Shown here: positions 1-13,268 of the stretch, piece after piece
Layout: each line of letters starts with the position of its first letter
How positions within the stretch are numbered: position 1 is the stretch's first letter
DNA from: Hybos culiciformis
Lineage: Eukaryota > Arthropoda > Insecta > Diptera > Hybotidae
Direction: 5' to 3'
Length of the DNA stretch: 64,000 nucleotides
NCBI GenBank assembly: GCA_964007475.1
Contig: OZ023274.1
Coordinates: 104,641,372 to 104,705,371 of the forward strand
Translations under genes and position numbers: made by a program
Notes under the pieces: generated by a model
What the model saw: the letters and a program-made list of their open reading frames with translations, nothing else
What the model was told of the DNA's origin: nothing
Databases searched by the model: none

Positions 1-697
1 TAAAAGTTTGCATTTTTTCAGATTTATCAATATAAATATTTTATAGTGTAACACGATCAACTAGAGTAGGTAAGAAATTCGTATCGTTTACTCGTTATTA
101 TTTTAATAATTTTTAAAGAAAACAATAAATTATTTTTGTAGAGGATTTGATCTAAATATCTGTATTATAGAGAACTGGATACCTTTGTTAGTTTTTTTTG
201 GGTTGAAAGCATAGCTCTTTAAAAATTAATATTAAAATCAATTACAATACTAAATAATTTAGAAAAATTTTTCAGAGTAACAAATTTCTTAGTTCTCGGT
301 CACATATTACACTTTATAAACATATTTTAAACTAGATATCGTTCGAATATCTTTATATACATTCATAATATGTATTAAAGAAAATATTCAACCGATATCA
401 AATTTATTTAAAGGGCGGACAGATAGCACTAATCTAATTTATTATATTTTATATAATATAATGCTTTTATAAAATTTAAATTTGAAAATATTATTATAAA
501 TGTGATTATAAATATAGAATTATTAAGAAAAGTGCTATATTATGAAAGCCAAAAAATATCAAATGAGATAATTTTTAAAATTACTATATATTCTTAATAA
601 AGAAATCATTAAATTGATTTTATAACTATATATTAGGTATATTATAATTATATATTATATTTAATAAATATATATTGCAAAAAATTTGTATAGCATT
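1..697. other. AT-rich flank, no gene seen
   Basis: Very AT-rich sequence with no open frame resembling a protein. It lies downstream of the stop codon of the minus-strand exon that ends at 698, so it probably holds that gene's 3' UTR and terminator region. No other structure was recognised. Confidence 0.5.
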
Positions 698-1480
698 TTA
701 AAAAATTTCTTCTTCAGGTGCTAACCAAGTATCCAAAGTGTCAAGCGTAGTCGAACTCGATTTTAAACTACCTCTACCATCTTTTCTTAATATTAAATTT
801 TTATTAATAACACAATTTTTATCTTTCAATATATTTAACATATAATTAGAATTTTCATCATAAATATCTTGCATTTCAATATAATCTGTCATTATCATAT
901 GTTTATAATTATAATTATTTTTCGTTTCACAGCTAAATTCATTATTTATGAACATTGTACTCCAATTTGATAAATCTTCACTATTATTGTTGTCGTTATA
1001 ACCATTATTATTATTAATTGTAATATTATCATTAAAATTTTCATCAAAAATTTGTGATAATATTTCAAATTTATCAATTTCATTATTATTATTATTATCA
1101 TCATTGGATATGGTTAAATCTGAAGATGAACGACACAAATAACGTTTTGTTTTATTATAATTAACTTTTTCAAACATTATTTCAGCATATTTTAATATTT
1201 CAAAATCATCCAGGCAATCTGTACAATTATAATTATCAATTGAATATGTTTCATCTTCTTTTAGTCTATCAAAATTATATTTATCAATAATATTTTTGGA
1301 CGGCTTAGAATTGTAGTTATTCAAACTTTGAGCTATTGAATCTAAACATATATCTAATGTACTCAAAAATAAATTTTGTTTTGATTTATCATCAGTGATG
1401 GTATTATCATCTTTTGATGTAAATTCATCATTCTTCTCATATTGCGTTGACGAATTAACAATACCAATTTTATTGAAGAG
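698..1480 (-). CDS. Unrecognised Asn-rich protein, 3'-terminal exon (partial)
   Basis: The open frame is 260 residues plus a stop. It runs from a plausible splice acceptor (minus-strand ...ttgttag, AG at 1481-1482) to a stop at 698-700. The acceptor joins in phase 0 and the frame is open from the first base, so no internal Met need be the start. The protein is acidic and rich in Asn and Asp, with several poly-Asn runs, and ends in a Ser/Thr stretch followed by DTWLAPEEEIF. I do not recognise a family. A second possible exon of the same gene lies at about 1660-1723 (acceptor ...tctgcag at 1724-1726, frame reading LIESMRNKEHYGIDSGVV), but I could not find a donor in matching phase. The codon pattern and length support a real exon; the function is unknown. 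Confidence 0.5.
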   Translation of the reverse strand, partial: LFNKIGIVNSSTQYEKNDEFTSKDDNTITDDKSKQNLFLSTLDICLDSIAQSLNNYNSKPSKNIIDKYNFDRLKEDETYSIDNYNCTDCLDDFEILKYAEIMFEKVNYNKTKRYLCRSSSDLTISNDDNNNNNEIDKFEILSQIFDENFNDNITINNNNGYNDNNNSEDLSNWSTMFINNEFSCETKNNYNYKHMIMTDYIEMQDIYDENSNYMLNILKDKNCVINKNLILRKDGRGSLKSSSTTLDTLDTWLAPEEEIF

Positions 1481-3963
1481 CTAACAAAATAAGATTATAA
1501 TTATATAGTTTTTGTATACTTTGCCAATATTATTAGATTTAAAAAATACGAATATGATAGTAAAGAATAAGAAGCTAAAGTCAATAACTAGGAAAACTTT
1601 ATTCTTATCTGTGAATTGGAATTGAATTTCTAAACATTCTGGTACACTTTTTTTTATCCCCCGAACCTACTACTCCAGAGTCTATTCCATAATGTTCTTT
1701 ATTTCTCATTGATTCAATAAGAGCTGCAGAAGAAAATTTCAATCAAAGTGTTTGGCAAATAACATTAATGTTAGCGTTTCTTAAATCAAGGAATTAATTG
1801 TTATACAATATATTCTTAGAAACTTCTATTTAATGCGTTTATTTTTGGCTAGAAATTATTTATCATATTAATGTTTTATATTTATAGGTTGGCAGCTACA
1901 TTATGTACCTATTAATCTTATTTTGATTAAAATATCTTATCTTATAATTATATTTTGATTAAAGTATCTAATCTTATGTCGCCACCGACTGCGTATAATA
2001 ATAACTATATAATCAACGTCTTATCTAGATATGTATATCAGTTTTGTATTAAAATAAATTTTTTTAATTTGTTAATAAAATTCGCGCCACAACTACTAAA
2101 ACCTACGAGAATAGTAAAGTTATAGTGTTTTTATCGATTTTTTGTTATATATATTTGTTTTAAAGACATCAAAATAAGAGTATTTTAATTCTATTTTCCA
2201 AAAGAATTTGTAAGATACACATTGTGTGTATATTGTAAAAGAAGAACAGAAAAGAAAAATGCGGAAATAAGTTTGTTTTTGTGACGTCAAAATTTTTTCA
2301 CAGGACACGTTTTTTATTTTACAATGAAAAGAATAACTTTACATATGTTATGTGTATGTATATTGTTCGGTGTGAGAGTAGATACACATTAAAACAGAAT
2401 ATACATAAAAAGATAATATAATTATTAGCAAGGTCTTCTTGTTTTTTGATTTTCAAGGTCTCCGATGCCGGACCCAAATTAGTCATTAAATTAAAATCCA
2501 TATAACTTCATCCAAATTTGAGATTGAAAAAAAAACTCACTTTGCATTCATATTCAATGTCAATGTCAATGTCATATTAATCTTATGTCGTGTAAAACTT
2601 TAATTACATTTCTTTTGAATACCGACAAGGAGTCTGGAATATTTTTGTTACAATGTTCATTAAGGGAGCTCAAAAATAAATAAAAACCTTACTTTTAATA
2701 TATTAATTAATTATCATACGAGTGTTATTTACCAGATTTTACAAACCTCAAGCTTCAACCGCATAGTATATAACTAGAAATTCTTTAATAATTAATATAT
2801 AAATATAAAATTTAGGTCTCAAACTTATTTGAAAGAATTTTCTATAAAAGAAGGTAATTTTTTAATGTTTTTGAACTTAATTCGAATTCTCGAATTTTAT
2901 AAATTTATATAAAAAAATAATTGTTTTTCAAGTTATGTGTGCATATAAATAAATTAGCTAACATTTAATGATTTTTTTAACATAACATTATAATATTGAA
3001 TGAATATACAAATTTCTTACTAACCTTAGCACACGACTTTCTCGTACGTTTAAATATTTTCATAATTAATTGTAAAAAATCACTCAATTTATATATTAAT
3101 TTTGATTTAAATTTATGTGCAGCTTGTTTTGAAATTATTAGCGAAAAAAACAAAATTCTTTATTCAATTTTCTTCAATTATACTGAAAATATATTAAAAA
3201 TAAAAAATTTAAAATATTTTTCTAGATTGAGAAAAATCAATAAATTTTTAATGAAAATAATAATAATAAAGAAAATTTTCCTTACCGTTTTAATAATTTT
3301 TCGCGTGTTTGCTACTAAAGCTGAATACATACTGAATTTATTTTTACGAATATTTCTGCAAAAAGAAAAAAGCTTATTATGAAAAAGAAAACTTCATATA
3401 TTTAGTTATTTTTATTGTTTTAATGAGCGCAAGAGTTTAGAACCTCAATATAGTATAATAGGTATAATCAGTAGTTATTATTATCAAAATTATTTTAATA
3501 TTATCATTACGAAATTTTTATAATCAAAAAAATTTTTTTAATGGTTTAAAACATATTAATAATTAAAATAATCTTAACTGAATTCGCAGTTAACGAATTT
3601 GATTTTCAGGAACTGAAGATGTGTTCTCTCGAGCTGTTCTAAAAAGTTTCTAAATCAAATGTTTTGTAATAAAATAAGGTTACATTTTTCTAAAATTAAA
3701 GTCTATTCATTTTTAACTTATGAAGCTCTCCGATTATTATTTTTTTTTATATATAATTTGAGGAAAATTCTTATATCACATAATGTGCAAAAATTAACAT
3801 TTTAGTAAAATAATATGAATTATTAAAAATAAAAATAAAAAACTAATATATTAATGGAAATATTTCTTTAATTTTGAATTTATCAGATAAGATATTATTA
3901 TATCCTTGTAATTTGAATTAATCTTTTATTTATTTATTTATTTATATTTCATTTATTTAAAAA
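1481..3963. other. Intron or intergenic sequence, no firm gene
   Basis: AT-rich sequence. It contains the possible upstream exon at about 1660-1723 described with the 698-1480 exon. A minus-strand frame at 2319-2480 begins MDFNLMTNLGPASETLK, which I cannot place. The open frame at 2996-3382 (+) is dominated by Asn, Lys, Ile and Leu codons and looks like chance. Nothing else can be supported. Confidence 0.4.
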
Positions 3964-4215
3964 TCACAAATCATGCTCTAAACAACCATTATACAATTTT
4001 TTTTTACTTTTTCGAAATAGGAAAATTTTTCTGAATGTGAATTCATAAATATCACTAGCATAAATCATAGGTATTTGCGGCACAAGTTGAGTTTCATCCT
4101 TAATAAGATCTCGAACACATTTAAACGACAATCCTTTGCTCATACATAGGTATGCCTGCGATGCCAATTTTATAAGATAATTCTCATTACTTGATTTTGC
4201 AGCTTCTGCAATCTC
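3964..4215 (-). CDS. Unrecognised possible terminal exon
   Basis: The minus-strand frame is open from about 4215, where an AG precedes IAEAAKSSNENYLIKLASQ, to a stop at 3964-3966, about 83 codons. The composition (Cys, Met, Gln and Pro present; IKDETQLVPQIPMIYASDIY) is less biased than that of chance frames in this AT-rich DNA. It could therefore be the last exon or a decayed remnant of a gene. No family is recognised and no upstream exon was identified. Confidence 0.25.
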   Translation of the reverse strand, partial: EIAEAAKSSNENYLIKLASQAYLCMSKGLSFKCVRDLIKDETQLVPQIPMIYASDIYEFTFRKIFLFRKSKKKLYNGCLEHDL

Positions 4216-7118
4216 GAAAATATTTCCTCATTTGTCATAAATGTTATGCTGGACTAAAAATGTGGCTCAAAATGTTCATAGCATTTTTTAGTAATAATTT
4301 CAAAAATAAATATACTATCTTTGGTGTCGTTATACTATAAGCTTATCGTAATTCATAGTAAATAGTTTTTCAGTCTTCTAGTATACATAGTTATTATTTT
4401 ATAATTAACAACAATATATACTGTCATCATAATAAGAAAACTAACGATTTTGAAAAATTAGAAAATATTGCGTGTGATTATATTTTTAAAAAAATTATGG
4501 CAAATTGTAATTTTGAAGGACATTCTATAAATTAAAATGTGTTGAAAAAAGTGTTAAACAACACGCACAATGTGACTTGTAAATTGAAAGACCAATAATA
4601 CTAAAAACATAATTAAGTCTGATATTATGAAGATGTACTAAAATACTAAAAATTGTGAAATAAAATTAATTTTAGTGTCACGGAACGTATTGGTTTTTCA
4701 ATAAGAAATCAAATAAAATATATTTGAAGCCAAAGATTTTATTCTAATAAAGAATGCCGCATATAAATTATTCCGAGTAGTACCAATTTTTCGTACTACA
4801 TTTGAAGTAGTTTCTATATTTTAACTTAGATATTTTGTTATTTACATAAGTCTGTTATCATAAATATGTAATTAGTTGAACATACTATAAGTACGTACTT
4901 TAAAATCTTATTTTACCTATCACCACGAATTTTTTTCTGTACCTCTAGTACTTATGTAATTATTGCATAAACAGAAACTTGCTTTCCAATATTTTTCTAG
5001 TTGAGATGCAAATTAGTTCGTTTAATATAATTATTAAAAAATAAATTTATTCCGGTTTGTTGATAAATAGATATTTTAAAAAAAATAAAAATAAAAGTTC
5101 CTTTAAAATATAATGTAGGGATTGCCAATGATTTTATATTTTATTTTTAGTTATTTATAATCCGCGATAATGATGTAAATTTTTCAATAATGATGTTGTT
5201 GACCAATGGTCAGCATAATTTACGCATAATAATAATTAATATTCACTTCAATGATTTTTAAACCCTTTAATCACTGATTGATTTTAAATACGATTTTGTA
5301 AAGCTTTGTTTTTTTTTTTTTTTCGAAGTTATGTGTAACGAGGCTTAATATTTTAGTATTAATTAGACCAAAATAACATGTTATTATTACTTGTATTTAG
5401 GATTATATTTGATAGTTATGTATGCACATAAAATATCTACCCTAAAATATTTAAAACTTCTTACAAGTTTTTGTCACAGACTCAATGGGTGAAACCAATA
5501 TTTTAGCTTTTAAGGAAAAATAATAAGAATATATTTCTGTGGAGTTCTATATCATTTTTTTTTCTTTTTTTTATTAATTAATAATTTTTCGTTATTTTTT
5601 AGTAAAACAATTCTATAAATATATTTAAAAAATTTAATTTTATGTATTTTTTTTTTTTTTTTTTAATTTGGCGGTAATTCTTCAAGACAGTTCTATATAT
5701 ATTTTAAAACAGAGCTTCTCAGACATGTTTATAGAAGAGCAAGTCTCTACCTCCACAAAACAAGTTTTGATATCTGTTAGATATTTAGTTTTTGTTGGTA
5801 TAAAGATTAGGTTTCATTTTTATATTATAATATTCACAAAAGTGGTCAATACAATATCCCATGTAAATTATATAATTACTGTTTTGGTTTATTTTTATAT
5901 AAACCATTTAGGCCTTTTATAAGTACGGATTTCAATTTATTGCTTAAAACAAGAGTACAAAATTTAAAAAAATAATAATTTTAGGTTATTGACTAAGTTT
6001 GACTATATTTCATTTGATTCTAATTAAATTATTATATTTGATAAGAACATAAGACTCTCGAATCTGAAAAATATTTTGAAATTTAAAATTTTTAAAACCA
6101 CTTTTTCGATTGAAAGCGTCAAATGAAAACAAAGAGCTTTTCTTTTGTCATACTTTATTAAAAATAATATGTATCTAATATTTTCAAAATAATTATATAA
6201 TTTTTATAAATAAGTACAAAAATAAATTAAATATCTTCTTATTTGTAAGCATTACAATTATATATCTTTTTTTTTTTTTAAATGAACAACCATGTAATTC
6301 ATTTCATTACTAAATAATAAATATATACCTATAAAATAATATTTTATAAAATTTAATTTTTGTGACTAGTTTTTTTTTTTTTATCTCATTTTTAAAGCTA
6401 TTTTAGTTTTTCAAATAAACTTTAAAAGAATTATTTCCTACATCTAATTATTTTCCACACTCAGAAAAACATAAAAATCTGTGTCAATATAAAGAAAAAT
6501 AATATTTTTCTGAAATCTTTGTTATAGTTTTTATCCATTATGTAACGTTACGTATGTTTCTTGCTGTTGTTAGATAAAAATTTATCAGTGAAAACCACTC
6601 ATTTCATTCAATAAAAATTTCAATAAAAATTTCATTCATAAAATATGTATAAAAACATACTTGCACAAGTTCAGATAAAAATTTCATTCATAAAAAAGTA
6701 TGTCGATTTGGTGTAAAAAGCTTTTTGTAAGATTTTTTTGTTTGCATTGTGGACATATTAAAAAGCTCTTTTCAATTTTTTCAGTACATAAAATTATTAT
6801 TGCAATTATTAATGAAAAAAAAGAGTTATGCAAAAGCTTATTAAATTTCTAATCGAAATGCACAGATCTTCTCTATAAAAACTTATAGTAAATTTTCATA
6901 TCTTTCTTCTAAATCTAAGATAAACATTTTTGAAACTTTTATCTTACTTGGTGTTAAAAAAACAAAAACCATTTATGACACAATTTGATAATAATATACC
7001 GTAGTGTATTCGTATATATAATAAAATTCCAATTAAAATAATCTCTACCTATATTCAAAACAAAACCTCTTAGCAAAAAAAAAAAAAAATTCGATTAAGT
7101 TTCATCAAAAAAAAAATG
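4216..7118. other. Long AT-rich spacer before the Hey 3' end
   Basis: No coding region was recognised. The stretch contains several T-runs (5309-5324, 5649-5664, 6268-6280, 6370-6382). A loosely repeated motif built on 'aaaaatttcattcataaaa' lies near 6600-6690. The part nearest 7118 should include the Hey 3' UTR, which runs toward lower coordinates. Confidence 0.4.
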
Positions 7119-10100
7119 TTAGTAAGCCATTTCAGCTCCCCATGGCCTATACGGTTTAGAGTTGTCATAAGGCTTTGAATTATTAGCTACAGTATAATTT
7201 AGATTTCCATTTGAATTGTAAACTTGAGCATTGCTGGTAGAATATTCTTGCCCACTAGGATAATTCAGGGCTGCTGATGTTCTGTGACTATTGCTGCTAG
7301 TTAATTCAATGTAAGTTGAACCTTGTTCATGATGTGATTCTGAATCAATTTCATTATAATGATGTGAATGACTGTGTTGATGCGGTGATTGTTGATGTTG
7401 CATTGCAGGTTGTGTAGGCTGAGGTCCAGGCAGAGAAACTGAATCTGTTAATGATGATGATGTGGACGCTGTGGGACGATGGGTAGAATGCTGATGAACA
7501 GGCACAGAGCTTGTCGACGAATGAATTGGTGGGTAAATTTGTACTGGCGGTGGTAGATTAGGAACATAAGCATTCGAACTATTAGATTGTGTTGAATATG
7601 TTTGATATGTTGGTGGAGCACAATTAGATTGATAAGCGGTTGGTGCCGAAGTTGGCCATGTAGTACTTGTTTTTGCAGACAATTCTCGTTGCTGAACAAA
7701 ATATTGTAGATGTGACATTAAACGTAATCTTAAAGGATCTTGAATATCCATTCCCTCCATTGTTACCAGATAACGAGCAACTTCAGCAGCACATTCACGG
7801 AATCCAATTATATGATAATCCATTGCAAATCGCTGCGGATCATAAGATACTGTGTCGATTCCTATGAGAATAAAATTAAAAATCAAATTAGATTAACTAT
7901 AGATTTTCGGAATGAAACTAAACTATTTATCAAAACTAAACTATTTATTCTATTTACTAAGAGTAGATAGATAGCATAATGAGAATTAATAATATCGTCG
8001 TTATATTTTATGATCTTAACTTCTAACATTTTTTATAATAGCCTAATCGTTTCATAAAATATGCAATTCTTATAATTATTGTCAATAATAATTTTTAATT
8101 TCCATAAAAAATTCTCCACCTTGCCAAAAAACCACTGACTGATCAACAATAATAATATATGTATTCACGGAGAAATAAAAAATTGAGCTATTAACCAGTA
8201 AAAGTACAAAACTTTCCCACGTTCTATATATTGACAAAAAAAAAATTATATTAAATAATAAAAAAAAAGGGTAGAAAAACATATACAGAGTTTTATTTTA
8301 TTATTTATTTTTATTTTTTTTTTTAACAAAAATGATTATTTACAATATAAAAATTCATCACTAAAGGGGATTAAAAAAACTTCCTAATTCAACTTCCCAT
8401 ATTATTATTATTATAATGTATTTTTAAAAAAAATATATTTCCTCACTTGTTGGTTGTTATAACAAATCATTTTAATCTTAATGAATATTCATTTGTTACA
8501 ATTCACAAAAGTTTTTTTTAGTTTTTTAAGTTTTTTTAGTTAATTCAAAATTCAACATAAAATTTAAATTAATATAAAATCACATAAATAATATTAAAAA
8601 AAATGTTTATTATTTCTAATAGTAATTAATAAGTATAATAAAATTCTCGAAAAGAAAGCGCTAATATTTTATTGCTCGAACTACTGTCAGATTCTTTCCA
8701 TTTCTCAATCATGAAAGATGAAGCATGAAAGATAAAGCATGAAGAATGAAGCATAAAAGATAAATGTATATAAAATCATCGAAACAGAAAAAAAAAATTT
8801 TTTTAATGTCAAATTTATTGAAATTGATCTTTGTCTCCAATTAATATTAGATATTTAAAAACAACAATCTAAAACTTTTTTTAACATATTCGGGAATGTT
8901 TTAGAAATTACTTTCCCACAATTTTTTCTTATGGTTCATTATTATTATTATTTTCGATTAATAGATACGTGAGGGTTTTTTTTTTCTGAATTTAAAATTT
9001 ATAAATGTGTATTTTAATATAAATTTTGTGTGTAGTACCTTTATGTATATAATAATATTTATTTTCGGGTAGTTTACTATTTATCAGCCTCGTGAGAATT
9101 CAATTTTTAACAAAAGAACATACAACAAAAATATATATTGAAAAGTTAAGTGAAGTGAGGGTGCTTTTTAAGGGTGCAATTTTATACTTTTTGATTTTTA
9201 CTTTAAAAAATATAATTTACGCAGTTAAAAAAAAAAAATAATAATTTTAAATGAAAATAATTTTCTCATGATATCGTTTTATGTTTTTTTTTTGGTTCAT
9301 AATTTTTGGAGACGTGAGGGTGTTTTAAAGGTTGTGAATATAGTTAAACAATTAATAAGATTAATTTTCAAATTTTTATTATAATTTTTTGACCGTACAT
9401 TAATGAAGTTAAAAGTCTTATAGTCATTATTATAGCAAAATAGAATTAAATTAGCTATTTGTTTTGGTTTTTATTATACCTATATACTAAACTCTATTAA
9501 TTTCTAATCGATTTTTAGAACTTCCGATATTATCTTTAAATTAAAAATATTTAAAAGACTTCTATTTCGTTGCTAAAGTTTTTAATTTCAACTAGTATAT
9601 GTTTTAAGTCTATTACGTCTGCTTATTGTATACATGTATAATAATATGCGTATAATAATTTATTATATTTACCTTTTGAATGTAAATTTTTTAGATGTTC
9701 AACAGTTAGTTGCAATATTTCGGCTTTTTCTAATTTTGCTGATCCTTGTTTTTCATACGCAGACGGAACTAGCCTTTTTAGTTCTGATAATGATGAATTA
9801 ATACGATCACGACGTTTTTTTTCTATAACACCACGACGTTTTTTCCGACTGAAAATTTAATTAATTATTAATTAATTAATAATAATAATGTATATATAAG
9901 TAATACAAGGAAGTCGAAATAAACTAAATTGAGAACGAGTATAATAAATCTTGATAAGTTGATCGGGAAAATAATACCTATACATAAAAAAATCTGTTTC
10001 TAACATATAAAGAAAAAATAAAAATATTCGGTCTTGAGGAGATAAAACAAAATTTCGATAGTGTCGATAAAATTAATAGTTGAGTTTCACATTCGAAAGA

Positions 10101-11366
10101 AGAAAACGCATTTATTGTTTTTTGGCATTTTTAACCTCGATCAACTCAATAATAAACTAAGCAATAGTATATAGCACATTATAAGATCATCAATATGTTC
10201 ATTTTCTTGGTTGACATTATAATTTTCTTTTTCTTTTTCCTTTTATTAGATTTTTATTTATATAATTTCACCGACACGATATGAAGATTATTATTGTTTT
10301 TTTTTACATCTAATTATTCTATTATTAATAATTTTGAAATTACCTTAGCAATTGACAGCTATTGGATGAATCGCCTGGTGATGTTCTGGAAATAATAACA
10401 ATTTTTTTTTAACTAATCATATCAAGTTTAACTAGTTTTACTAATTTATATATTATGTACTGTAGGTATATGCATTATTGATAATAGATACAGATACCTA
10501 TATACACAATACACTGTAGGTAGATATATACATTATTTATAATGTATCAATGCCAAAATATGAGCAATCTTGTTTATTTTCATTCAAGCTATCTCCCGAG
10601 ATCAAAGCTGTGAACTAGCCAAGAGGGTTGAAATAATTTTGATTTAAAATTTATATAATTTTAAATTTTTTTAAAAATTTTAATTGATTAATATGATGAA
10701 AAATAAGTAGTATATGGGTTTATTGATGAAGATTAGATAGAAGGACATAAAAAAAAATTTTAGCAGCCTCAAATGGTTCCAAAAAATGAAAATTGATACC
10801 CATATGGATAGACAGTCTTAAAATTTAAGAAACAAAATTAATTAAATAATTTAAATAGAAAAAATGTTTAAAAGCGGCTCTAAACTTCATTTATGAGGTA
10901 CTGTTTTTTTTTTTAAAGATAAAAAATATTCTAATGTTTGTAAAAATGTTGGTCTTATTCTCGAACAAAAATCCTATGTTTGCACTATAGCAATATTCTC
11001 ACAGCACATACAATATGCAAGCCGGAACGAAATGATCAACGATTTTTATGCTTATGCAAATTTTTGATACTGTCTTAATCTTAATAATAAAACGTATTCG
11101 TATTCGTAATATATTGAACACTATCATGATCTTTTGATCAAGAAAATTTCAATGTTGTGATGCATTTATTAAAAAATATATGTTCTATCTATTTGTTCCA
11201 TATTTTAAGTAGTAAATTTATTTACTCACTGCTCTTTAGAGGACTCCTCTGAATATAATTCATCGCAATCACTCTCAGATAGTGCACGTTTTAATGATCG
11301 AGTTTGTGGTGATATCCAATGATTTGTATGACTAACTGGTGGCTGATATCCCCAATTATTATCCAT
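7119..11366 (-). CDS. Hey: Hey: bHLH-Orange transcriptional repressor (YRPW)
   Basis: Hey is a nuclear bHLH repressor and Notch effector that binds E-box/class-B sites as a homodimer or with Hes partners. Four exons join in frame: 11230-11366, 10344-10385, 9673-9848 and 7119-7861, giving 365 residues. The N-terminus carries [18 protein letters not shown], typical of Hey. The bHLH (about residues 60-115) contains [17 protein letters not shown], with the Gly that distinguishes Hey from Hairy/E(spl), which have Pro at that position. It is followed by [21 protein letters not shown]. The Orange domain (about 120-165) includes [19 protein letters not shown] Ser/Pro/His/Gln-rich tail ends in [10 protein letters not shown], the YRPW tetrapeptide that replaces WRPW. 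The start is the ATG at 11364-11366. Su(H)-type octamers lie in intron 3 (8214-8221, 8913-8920) and upstream (see 14644-14723). A CACGTG lies about 225 bp upstream of the ATG at 11591-11596. Confidence 0.96.
8214..8221 (-). promoter_or_regulatory. Candidate Su(H)/CSL site in Hey intron 3
   Basis: TTCCCACG on the plus strand is CGTGGGAA on the gene strand and fits the Su(H) consensus YGTGRGAA. A second octamer, TTCCCACA, lies in the same intron at 8913-8920. Single octamers occur by chance, so each alone is weak. Together with the upstream cluster they fit Hey being a direct Notch target. Confidence 0.35.
8711..8763. repeat. Short 14-bp tandem repeat in Hey intron 3
   Basis: About four imperfect 14-bp units, atgaaagatgaagc / atgaaagataaagc / atgaagaatgaagc / ataaaagata. 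A minisatellite with no evident function. Confidence 0.7.
8913..8920 (-). promoter_or_regulatory. Second candidate Su(H)/CSL site in Hey intron 3
   Basis: TTCCCACA (TGTGGGAA on the gene strand) matches YGTGRGAA exactly. It lies about 0.7 kb from the other intronic match and is unpaired. Confidence 0.35.
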
Positions 11367-13268
11367 ATTATATACTTATATAATTAGTTATATTAAATAT
11401 TCAATAAATTTTTTTTTTTTTTTTAACAATTTTATTCAAATTTTCAGAAAATAAAAATTTTATTTACTGATATTCACAATATATAGAAATATTTAATTCA
11501 GAGAGTTTTTTAAAAAATAAATATTATGTATATATAATTTTAAATTGCGCACGCAAAATTATTTTTGCTTCCTACTATAGAGGATGACTACACGTGACTG
11601 AACGTTCGACGAACTATTGCATTACATGTGACCAAACATAGAAAACATGTGTCATCCCCGCTCTAAATTTCAAAATTCTATTTCATTCAACCCACAATGT
11701 AAGCTAAAATGAGTTAGATTCTTTTCTAACAAAAAAGAGAAAAATATAAAAATCATCCCTTTGATTTGCACCGTAAAATATATAATTTTCCCCTAATTTT
11801 ATGAAAGCAAAAAAAAAAATAAAAATGTTAAAACCCAATGAGATAGTTCGATATAACACAAACATATAAAAAAAAATATATACTTTTTAGTATCTTTTCT
11901 GTCACTGAAGGAGCAATATATTTAAAAATTTGTTTTTAAGTTCGCGCTTACTTTTATGAGTGAAAAATTCTCGGTTTTTCCCAATTCCAAAGGAATCTAA
12001 TTTAAAATTAAAAATAAATAAAACGGAAAAGTTTTTAAATAAACATTATTTTAAAAATAAGTTTGAAAAACTTAAAAAACTATCTGGCAAAAATGAAATT
12101 GGCTTTAAATCGTGTACAAAAACTTGCCAATAGGCATAAATATATAACTTACGTTTCGTACGACCAATAAGAGGGCAAGGATATGGAGGGCATCATTTAT
12201 TTAAAAGACAAAATTATAAAACAACTCTCAAAAGTTTGGGCAATTGTATATAATGAGGTAACAAGGAAGAGGATGATTTTAATATGCAGAAATGGCTATT
12301 TTTAGAAGTTTTTAGAACGCAAACTAGTTTGTAAATGAATGGCAACTGGCAGATAGAAATGCTTTCGGATGCAAGATTTTAAATTTGGAATGGAAACTTA
12401 AATTGGCCTTTCATCGAATTTGATCTTTTAATAAAAATTTCAAATTTCAAAACTTAACTATACTCAGATTTAAGTCAACGGTAGCTGTAACTAAAAGTCT
12501 AAATCACTACATTTAATCTATAAATTTATGACAAACATATAATTATATAAAATATTAATGTCAAATACAGCCCTATACATAATATAACATTGAATTTCAT
12601 TTTAATTTGAAATTTAGTCGATTCCAAAGTATCCGAACCAGCTACAACCCACAACAACTGATTAAATCTGAACATGTTTTATCATTGTACATAATCAGCC
12701 TGGATTGTTTTAAAAATCGAGTTTGTTAACTACGAAAATAAATTAGGATTCTTAACAACTTGTATTGTGTACATATTTTAATAGAATAACGAGCTGTTAG
12801 TTATTTTTCTACATTTTTGAAGATTTTCTTGATTGATAATGAAAAATGTCATGCAATAAACTATCTGCACTATTGTGGAACTGGATTTCCGTTTATGAAT
12901 GATATATTTAAGTTTTTTTTCTTGCACAAACAAAGTTTTGTGTTCTTCTTCCATTGATAACGAGCGGTAAAAAGTTGATTTTTTAACGAATGTAAATATA
13001 AGCACCTAAATAATTTGAGAACAAAAAAAAAGGACTAACTTCTTTCGATAACTTTTTAGCTATTCTTAATGACTTAAGAAATTAAAAATATTTTTTTTTT
13101 TTACTATTTAAAAAATACATAATAATAACTATATTTTTATTAACATTCATCTAACCAAAGTTTAAACTAATAATTTAGAGTTAAATAATTCAGATATCAA
13201 AAATAAATAAACAAGATTAATTAAAATGAATGTTTATTTATAATGATTACTACAGTGATATCTTATAT
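11367..13268. other. Hey upstream region
   Basis: No coding exon is recognised. The proximal 300 bp contains CACGTG at 11591-11596 and nearby CATGTG-type E-boxes (about 11625-11655), which are candidate bHLH sites. The open frame at 12778-13005 (-) has no recognisable family and is taken as chance. A hAT remnant begins at the right edge. Confidence 0.45.

Noticed and set aside
2996..3382. 128-codon plus-strand frame
   Set aside because: Composition is almost only Ile, Lys, Asn, Leu and Phe, as expected by chance in AT-rich DNA; no splice or family support.
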